A stretch of 64,000 nucleotides of DNA, taken from positions 52,764-116,763 of the forward strand of contig JAZMZK010000018.1 in assembly GCA_045585955.1 (NCBI GenBank). Direction: 5' to 3'. This document shows positions 58,535-64,000 of this stretch, in pieces (positions within the stretch are counted from its first letter, which is position 1; each line of letters starts with the position of its first letter). The translations under genes were made by a program, and so were the position numbers. This DNA comes from SIG78 sp045585955 (lineage in GTDB: Bacteria > Verrucomicrobiota > Lentisphaeria > Victivallales > Victivallaceae). The notes below the pieces were generated by a model. That model saw only the letters and a list, made by a program, of their open reading frames with translations, made no database searches and had not been told where the DNA came from.

Positions 58535-60385
58535 TTAAAAATTCTCTGTTTCCTTGACCATTCTTCGATATTTACTGAAAATCGGAGTCTTTTCCAACAC
58601 CCCAAGAAAAACTCCGTCACTTGAACAAACCGGCAAAACCTCCAAACGATACAGATCAAAAGCCGCCATTGCTTTGGCAAGGTCATCATCGGGATTAAGT
58701 ATCTCCGGAGGGTTTTCCATTACATCGTATATCAAAAGAAAATCAAATTCTTTGTGATTTATCATTGCCTTGAGCACCCGTTCAACATACACGACTCCCA
58801 GCAGATGCCCATCCCCATCCAGCACCGGATAAAGCGGATTACCGGGGGATTTTTCCACTTCTTCGATCAAAACAGCCAACTTGTCGCCCGGCCGTAAACT
58901 GCGGCAGCGGCGATTCAAACTGAATTTGACCTGTAAACGCCGCAGCATGGATTGATCGCGGTCATTGATCAGCAGATTACTTTCAGCCAGCGCTTTGCGG
59001 TAAATGGAATTGGGTTCAAACAAATGGGCAAAAAAGTATGCTACACTCGATACGATCATCAGCGGCACCAGCAATGTGTAGCTGTGTGTGATTTCGGCAA
59101 TAAGAAATATGCCGGTCAGCGGCGCCCGCATTACCGCGGTAAAAACACCGCACATACCGATTGCCACAAAGTTATTTTCCTGCAAATGAACCACCCCGGT
59201 CATATTTACCAAATGCGCAAATGCAAAACCGGTAAAAGCACCAATGAACATTGAAGGCGCAAAAATACCTCCGTCACCACCGCCATCTACTGTCAGAACA
59301 GCGGCAATAACTTTGAGCAATATAACCATAAACAACAGCAAAAGCACCATCCATTCGCCTTCCGGCAGCGCTTTCAGGAAAGTTGATTTTTCTCTGAATC
59401 CGGCTATATCTCCGGCAAACAACCGCTCAATGAACCAATACCCCTGCCCCCGCAGAACCGGCAATACCCATAAGATAAAACAGAGTATGCCGCCAGCGGT
59501 AAATAATCTTGTCCACGGGTTACGCAAGCGTTTTTTTAATTCGCCGGAAAGTTTATACGCAGTTTTGATCACATACACCCCGACCAATGCACAAACAGCT
59601 CCGCAGAGCACATAGCATGGTACCGCATCAAAACGCCACGGATCGGTTGCTGCCACAAAAAACTCCATATCCGGCATCAGTTTTTGAGCAACTACCGATG
59701 CCACTGCCGAAGACATGATCATCGGCACCAGCGCCGAAACGCTGAACTCCGGCAGCAAAACTTCGGCTGCAAAAAGCACTCCGGCAATGGGACTGTCGAA
59801 TATAGCAGCAATAGCCGCCGATGCCCCGCAGCCCAGCAGCAGCGCCCGCCGCTTTTTGGCAACAAAAAAGAAACTTCCGGTATTTGCCCCTATTGCGGCA
59901 CCGGTCAACACACTCGGGGCTTCCAAACCGGCAGAACCGCCGCAGCCCACAGCCAAAGCACTCGAAAGCAAATGCGAAAATGTTTCAGTCAAAGGTATTG
60001 TCGGGCGTTTACGATGCAGCGCCAGAATAAGCGGGCTCAAACTTTTGGCATACCTTGCGCCCCCCATTGTCCGCTGTACGATATATGATAAAACCATCCC
60101 TATCAACGGAAAAAGCGCAAAAATCAAAACTCCGGTCAGAGTTCCAGCACCTATGTTCTGCATTATCGCCGGCACATTCTGCGCAAAATGCCCAAGTTCT
60201 TCCACGATCCAGTGCAAAAGCGCCGCAGCCAAACCGGCAAATAAGCCGATCAGGATCGCCAATGCTGCCAGAAAACTGCGTTCACCCCAACGGGAATGCC
60301 AGAAATTCACAGCATTCAGCACCCACTTGCGCTGACGCCGCACAGCAGGCGAATCAACATTGTGCATCCGGAATATTTCTCTCAT
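58535..60385 (-). CDS. ClC-family chloride channel/antiporter with CBS domains
   Basis: A 616-residue ClC protein. The membrane part (about 35-445) holds the anion-path signatures GCGGSAGLEAPSVL (position of GREGP; the gating Glu is kept, Arg replaced by Leu and Gly by Ala), SPIAGVLFAAEV, GGDGGIFAPSMFIGAF (GXFXP motif) and APLTGIFLIAEITHSY. The C-terminus carries two CBS repeats (about 480-610; LYPVLDGDGHLLGVVYVERV and EVLPVCSSDGVFLGVLEKT), which may bind nucleotides. Whether it is a channel or H+/Cl- or fluoride exchanger cannot be decided. It heads a run with the two zinc-ribbon proteins. Confidence 0.9.
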   Translation of the reverse strand: MREIFRMHNVDSPAVRRQRKWVLNAVNFWHSRWGERSFLAALAILIGLFAGLAAALLHWIVEELGHFAQNVPAIMQNIGAGTLTGVLIFALFPLIGMVLSYIVQRTMGGARYAKSLSPLILALHRKRPTIPLTETFSHLLSSALAVGCGGSAGLEAPSVLTGAAIGANTGSFFFVAKKRRALLLGCGASAAIAAIFDSPIAGVLFAAEVLLPEFSVSALVPMIMSSAVASVVAQKLMPDMEFFVAATDPWRFDAVPCYVLCGAVCALVGVYVIKTAYKLSGELKKRLRNPWTRLFTAGGILCFILWVLPVLRGQGYWFIERLFAGDIAGFREKSTFLKALPEGEWMVLLLLFMVILLKVIAAVLTVDGGGDGGIFAPSMFIGAFTGFAFAHLVNMTGVVHLQENNFVAIGMCGVFTAVMRAPLTGIFLIAEITHSYTLLVPLMIVSSVAYFFAHLFEPNSIYRKALAESNLLINDRDQSMLRRLQVKFSLNRRCRSLRPGDKLAVLIEEVEKSPGNPLYPVLDGDGHLLGVVYVERVLKAMINHKEFDFLLIYDVMENPPEILNPDDDLAKAMAAFDLYRLEVLPVCSSDGVFLGVLEKTPIFSKYRRMVKETENF

Positions 60386-60412
60386 AACAAATCAACACCC
60401 TTCCCGATCATA

Positions 60413-60829
60413 TTATTCGCCAATGATTTTTATAAGCAGCCGTTTATCGCGCATGCCGTCAAATTCGCCGTAAAAAATTTGTTCCCAGGGGCCGAAATCC
60501 AGTTTTCCGGCAGTTACCGCCACCACAGTTTCACGCCCCATTATCTGTCTTTTCAGATGCGCATCTGCATTATCTTCATAACCGTTATGATCGTATTGAT
60601 TATAAGGTTTTTCCGGAGCAAGCCTTTCCAGAAAACGCTCAAAGTCATTATGCAGTCCACATTCATCGTCGTTTATAAAAACCGAAGCTGTTATGTGCAT
60701 GGCATTGACCAGAACCAGACCTTCACTGATACCGGATTCTTTCAATGCCTTTTCCACATCCGGAGTAATATTCACAAAACCGCGGCGCTTACTTATGTGC
60801 ATTACTAATTCTTTACGGTAACTCTTCAT
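60413..60829 (-). CDS. yjbQ: YjbQ/UPF0047 family protein
   Basis: A 138-residue protein of the UPF0047/YjbQ family. Recognisable blocks are GFVNITPDVEKAL, GLVLVNAMHITASVFINDDE with the conserved His, and DNADAHLKRQIMGRETVVAV plus KLDFGPWEQIFYGEFDG, which carry the His and Glu residues of the presumed metal site. YjbQ homologues have weak thiamine-phosphate synthase activity in E. coli thiE mutants, though their true role is not settled. A full thi operon with its own ThiE lies elsewhere in the window, so a thiamine role here is not needed. AGAGGTGG precedes the ATG. Confidence 0.9.
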   Translation of the reverse strand: MKSYRKELVMHISKRRGFVNITPDVEKALKESGISEGLVLVNAMHITASVFINDDECGLHNDFERFLERLAPEKPYNQYDHNGYEDNADAHLKRQIMGRETVVAVTAGKLDFGPWEQIFYGEFDGMRDKRLLIKIIGE

Positions 60830-60919
60830 AAACCACCTCTGTATTCATTGAATTAAGCATATACTATACACATTCCTGATACATTAATATAATTGTTCAA
60901 AAGCAACCTTGCAAAATTT

Positions 60920-62635
60920 TTATACGATAAACTTCATTCCTATCCTGATATTTGCTTCGCAATGTTCTATTGTACTCTGGCGATGAGCTATTACCAGCAT
61001 AGTCATCTTGCCGTGCAAAGTTTCCAGAGCCTCGACCACCGCATTTTCGCTGGTTTCATCCAACGCACTGGTTGCTTCGTCCAATATCAAAAGTTCCGGT
61101 TCCCGGTACAAAGCCCGGGCAATTCCCAGCCGCTGCCGCTGACCGCCGGAAAGTTTCACTCCGTTTTCGCCGATTTGCGATGCGTATTTATCCGGCAGAG
61201 AATTTACCCACTCGCTCAAATTGGCAAGTTCAAGCACTTTCCGGAGTTTTTCTTCATCCACATTTTTCGGCTCTACGCCCAGCGTTACATTTTCCTGTAT
61301 CGAGCCATCGATCAGAAAAACATATTGCGGTACATAGCCGATGATCTTGCGTAAAGTATCCGGTGATTTTTTCCAGTCAACACCGTCAAATGTTATATTG
61401 CCGCTCTGCGGTTGATAAAGTCCGGCTATCAGGTCAGCCAAAGTAGTTTTACCGCTGCCGGTAGCGCCGGTAACAGCAACAGATGTATGAGCTTTTATGA
61501 TACAGGAAAAATCCTTAAACACCACTTTACCATCCGGATAAGCAAACGATATATTCTTTACCTCCAGCGCTTCCGACAAAGTTGCCGCAGCCGGGGTATT
61601 CAGCGGCTTTTCCACTTCCGGACTGCCGCTGCATAAATCAGTATACAATGCTTCAAAAATCTTATCGATTTGCCGCAGCCGGGTCAAATTGTAATGCATT
61701 CTGCTCAAAGAAGGCATTATTCTTGCCATACCGGCAGTAAGCAACGCCAAATTAAGTACGATCGAACCGCTGGAAACATCAGTAACAACCATACTGCAAA
61801 AAATCCCCATAGCCAGTACGACCGCCAACACTTCCAAACCCAGACGCGGTATTTGCCCCAACCAAAAAATCCGGCCGGATATCCGGGAAAAATTTCCGTA
61901 ATTGCGGGAAAACCTGTTGATAAAGAAATCCCCACAATTAAAACTTTTTACAGTTTTCATTCCGGTAAAAACTGCAATGCGGTCGGCATTTACTGCATTA
62001 TCACTTTTCATATACTCGTTGCTCAAGCGGGAATTCACCTGCCGGAACGGCAAATAAAAGACCAGAGCAAGCACCAGCAGTGCTATCAAAGCCGACACCA
62101 GCACAACCGGCATAAAAAACAGCAGAGCTGCTGTCAGTGCAGTAATCGCCAATGCATCACTTAAAATCGACAGCATCGGCATAATCGTACCGTCACAAAC
62201 CAAACTGACCCGTCCCAGCCGGGCATTCAGTTCAGCCGGGGAGTGCTCCACAGAAAAAGCATAGTCAGCGTTGACAAACTTTTTAAACAAACGCTCACCC
62301 AGTTCATGCTGTTTATCGTAAATCAAATTGCGCTGCAAGTGTAAAACGAACAGAGAAAAGAGATTTTTAGCCGTAAAATTCAGCACAACTAACGCTGCGG
62401 TAAAAATCATAAAACTGCGATGATCCTTTACCGGCGACCATTCATAAAACATTTTAAGATAAACATTTTGTTCCAGCAGCACCGGATTGACTACCGCCGC
62501 CACGACCGGTATGACCAGACCGATCCCCAGAACTTCCCACAATGCCGAAACTGTTGTAAGCAAAGCAATACACACCAATTTTATTTTGTCGGAGCGCCGG
62601 AGCATGATCCGAAGCATATTTATTGATTTTATCAT
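60920..62635 (-). CDS. ABC transporter, fused membrane and ATPase domains (MsbA-like)
   Basis: A 571-residue half-transporter. Six membrane helices lie in about 1-310 (for example LTTVSALWEVLGIGLVIPVV, SFMIFTAALVVLNFTAKNLF). The ATPase domain shows VTGATGSGKTTLADLIAG (Walker A), LSGGQRQRLGIARALY (signature), LLILDEATSALDE (Walker B) and IAHRQST (H-loop). Homodimeric exporters of this design move lipids, LPS precursors, peptides or drugs; polysaccharide or lipid export is most likely but unproven. The start at 62635 (MIKSINML) was preferred as AAGG lies nine bases before it; the longest frame begins 13 codons upstream inside the promoter-leader. Confidence 0.88.
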   Translation of the reverse strand: MIKSINMLRIMLRRSDKIKLVCIALLTTVSALWEVLGIGLVIPVVAAVVNPVLLEQNVYLKMFYEWSPVKDHRSFMIFTAALVVLNFTAKNLFSLFVLHLQRNLIYDKQHELGERLFKKFVNADYAFSVEHSPAELNARLGRVSLVCDGTIMPMLSILSDALAITALTAALLFFMPVVLVSALIALLVLALVFYLPFRQVNSRLSNEYMKSDNAVNADRIAVFTGMKTVKSFNCGDFFINRFSRNYGNFSRISGRIFWLGQIPRLGLEVLAVVLAMGIFCSMVVTDVSSGSIVLNLALLTAGMARIMPSLSRMHYNLTRLRQIDKIFEALYTDLCSGSPEVEKPLNTPAAATLSEALEVKNISFAYPDGKVVFKDFSCIIKAHTSVAVTGATGSGKTTLADLIAGLYQPQSGNITFDGVDWKKSPDTLRKIIGYVPQYVFLIDGSIQENVTLGVEPKNVDEEKLRKVLELANLSEWVNSLPDKYASQIGENGVKLSGGQRQRLGIARALYREPELLILDEATSALDETSENAVVEALETLHGKMTMLVIAHRQSTIEHCEANIRIGMKFIV

Positions 62636-62681
62636 AAAACCGAACCTTAAAAAAATCACCAATATATTTTGCAATTATTAT

Positions 62682-62709
62682 ATTATAGCGCAAAGCAGAA
62701 TTTTTGCAA
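62682..62709 (-). promoter_or_regulatory. Promoter of the ABC transporter gene
   Basis: On the minus strand TTGCAA (62709-62704), 16 bases, TATAAT (62687-62682), about 47 bases before the start codon. Confidence 0.6.
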
Positions 62710-62826
62710 TTTTTCAAGATAATAAAATTCAGTCAAGCCCAAATCCATCAATGTTGTAACCGCAACCGGTATACATGTTTTCAAAACTGGTAATATTCCG
62801 CTTATCGTCCCGTTTTTATTTGCTGA

Positions 62827-62870
62827 CAAAAAAATCAGCGGTGCATGGCATCTGAAGCATCACCGCTGAT
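62827..62870 (-). terminator. Terminator after the second DUF4886 gene
   Basis: On the minus strand ATCAGCGGTG and CACCGCTGAT form a perfect ten-pair stem around a 17-base loop, followed by seven Ts (62833-62827). It lies about 40 bases after the stop at 62912. Confidence 0.85.
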
Positions 62871-62911
62871 CATAACATAACAGAATATTGCGACTACGCA
62901 ACAAGTCAGAT

Positions 62912-63850
62912 TTATTTTTTGAGGTTCTTACAGCCCTTAATTGCTTTAGCCGCACAGTTTTTCAGGAGAGCAACCTCTTTAGCATCAACTTTTTGGGGGG
63001 CAAATTTGATTTTTTCCACCGGAGCATCAAAGAGGAACATGTACCAGAGAGCAGCCTGCATGTATTCGCCGCGGAAGTTCAGGTGGTGGCAATCGGCCCC
63101 CATGCTGTACTCTTGTGTTTTCTTGTTTTTTCTCCAGGCAAACTTGCCGACCACATCACCGGCATCACTGGGGAGTTCCGGGCGTTTGTAGGTTTTGGTG
63201 GGAACAGTATACTTTACCGGTGTATCCCCCCTGTAGATCTGCACCGCATCACCCATGGGGATCACCCGCAGCTGGTACTTGGCAGCCAACTTACCGTAGG
63301 CATCTTTAAGCTTGTTATACATAACCACCTGATCAGCAATGAGTTTGGGAAAGCGCTTGGAATCTTTGCGGTACGACCAGGTCTGCTGGATGACGATTTC
63401 GGCATTTTTCTGATATTTGCGGATGTATTTGATGATCTCCCCGGCATAAGGTTCATAGCTGGTAAAATCGAAGCTCTTCTGACTGCCCTGCTGGATGGAG
63501 ATAACATCGTACTGGTTGTTTTTCAGCAGTTCATTGACATTTTTCCGTACCGCCTTGGCTTTCACCGGATTGACTGCCGAATCCCACACTTTTACCTGAT
63601 AAGGCTTGAAATTGGCTTCTTTTTCAGCCTTTACCAGATTGTTGTAATGTCTTTCAAGGGTGCATCCGCCAATGTAAGCACTGGTCAACACCAGTTTGTT
63701 TTCGCCATCGGCAGCCACGATCTGCGGCAGATAGTTGCCTACGCAAACGGAGAAGCTGTTGCCGATCATCAACACTTTAAGTTCTTTGGCGGAAACGGAC
63801 GACATAGCAATGAGCAACATGCAAACTGCCGCTAAAATTTTGGAATACAT
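62912..63850 (-). CDS. Secreted DUF4886/SGNH-hydrolase-like protein (second copy)
   Basis: A 312-residue protein with signal peptide MYSKILAAVCMLLIAMSSVSA. The mature N-terminus KELKVLMIGNSFSVCVGNYL is nearly the same as in the copy at 54232-55185, as are SAYIGGC, VNELLKNNQYDV, IIKYIRKYQKNAEIVI and RVIPMGDAVQIYRGDTP. The C-terminal DCHHLNFRGEYMQAAL supplies the Asp-His pair. It is probably an exported esterase on acylated glycans. Unlike the first copy it is a single-gene unit with its own TATAAT promoter and strong terminator, suggesting separate regulation. GGGAG lies before the ATG. Confidence 0.85.
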   Translation of the reverse strand: MYSKILAAVCMLLIAMSSVSAKELKVLMIGNSFSVCVGNYLPQIVAADGENKLVLTSAYIGGCTLERHYNNLVKAEKEANFKPYQVKVWDSAVNPVKAKAVRKNVNELLKNNQYDVISIQQGSQKSFDFTSYEPYAGEIIKYIRKYQKNAEIVIQQTWSYRKDSKRFPKLIADQVVMYNKLKDAYGKLAAKYQLRVIPMGDAVQIYRGDTPVKYTVPTKTYKRPELPSDAGDVVGKFAWRKNKKTQEYSMGADCHHLNFRGEYMQAALWYMFLFDAPVEKIKFAPQKVDAKEVALLKNCAAKAIKGCKNLKK

Positions 63851-63875
63851 ATTTTCACTCCCTGGTTAAGATTTG

Positions 63876-63881
63876 ATTATA
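63876..63881 (-). promoter_or_regulatory. -10 element of the second DUF4886 gene
   Basis: A perfect TATAAT on the minus strand, 26 bases upstream of the ATG. The best -35 is TTTGCT at a short 15-base spacing; TTGAAA at 24 bases is too far. Only the -10 is claimed. Confidence 0.45.
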
Positions 63882-64000
63882 TAAGTTAGCACACAGAGCA
63901 AAGTTTTTCAAATATTCATTTGCTCAAAACTTGCAAAAAAGCGATATGCAGATTATTTTAACTCCAAAAGTAAAAAAAATGCTCTGTTCCCAATACGGGT

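Noticed and set aside
62888..63835. Plus-strand frame of 315 codons opposite the second DUF4886 gene
   Set aside because: The minus-strand gene has signal peptide, promoter, ribosome site and terminator; the plus frame has none.
1..64000. tRNA, rRNA, transposase, integrase or prophage genes
   Set aside because: I looked in all intergenic regions on both strands and saw no cloverleaf, rRNA or transposase-like coding region; short or decayed ones could be missed without a search tool.

Overview
The window reads as chromosomal DNA of a strictly anaerobic, Gram-negative bacterium. An MsbA-like exporter, a WaaF-like heptosyltransferase and lipoprotein signal peptides point to an LPS-type envelope. 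HydE, two nitrogenase-like modules, a Thi4 that appears to use free sulfide, and oxygen-sensitive ThiC point to anaerobic life. Two secreted DUF4886/SGNH proteins and the divergent topoisomerase IV genes would suit the Lentisphaerota/Victivallales or a nearby PVC lineage. That placement is inference; no rRNA or tRNA gene was seen to test it. Most genes use recognisable TTGnnn-N16/17-TATAAT-like promoters and AGGAG-type ribosome sites.

Layout. Positions 1-3213 (minus): a compact, AT-rich restriction-modification island with a Cro/CI-type regulator, a methyltransferase fusing a complete C5-cytosine half to an N6-adenine half, and the start of a probable restriction enzyme cut by the window edge. 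Positions 3214-3985: non-coding, with an array of small GCTTCAT/ATGAAGC hairpins. Positions 3986-7727 (minus): thi4-thiE-thiD-thiC behind a TPP riboswitch whose output appears to be a hairpin holding the thi4 ribosome site. Positions 8503-20388 (minus): the most remarkable region, one tightly overlapping 11-gene array, hydE - [NifH-like, long component-1-like, short component-1-like] x2 - hypF - hypC - hypD - hypE, with a TM1266-like regulator gene upstream. No hydrogenase structural gene, hypA/hypB, hydF/hydG or classical nif gene is present here. A 164-bp imperfect palindrome lies between the regulator gene and hydE.

Positions 21018-25829: thrC, murD, a secreted repeat protein and a GT2-GtrA glycosyltransferase. 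Positions 25861-36255 (minus): a near-gapless run parE-parC-M20 peptidase-histidine kinase-TIM-barrel protein-NtrC-type regulator-BaiN-like flavoprotein. Positions 36467-38740: a lipoprotein fusing a tannase/feruloyl-esterase domain to a second alpha/beta hydrolase. Positions 38861-47063 (plus): metallophosphoesterase, tyrS, an MFS transporter, then a GltS-like symporter, acyl-CoA ligase and NSS symporter set. Positions 47106-49705 (minus): split YeeE-type transporter, exonuclease and mutarotase. Positions 49888-55185 (plus): ffh, a membrane protein, waaF, creatininase family and DUF4886. Positions 55258-63850 (minus): two zinc-ribbon envelope proteins of unknown role, a ClC channel, YjbQ, an MsbA-like exporter and a second DUF4886 protein.

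The main candidate for an undescribed system is the hydE/nitrogenase-like/hypFCDE operon. It joins enzymes that build Fe(CN)2CO units with two reductase/scaffold modules of the nitrogenase superfamily. A novel organometallic cofactor, or an enzyme carrying one, is a reasonable hypothesis, but its product and substrate cannot be read from sequence.
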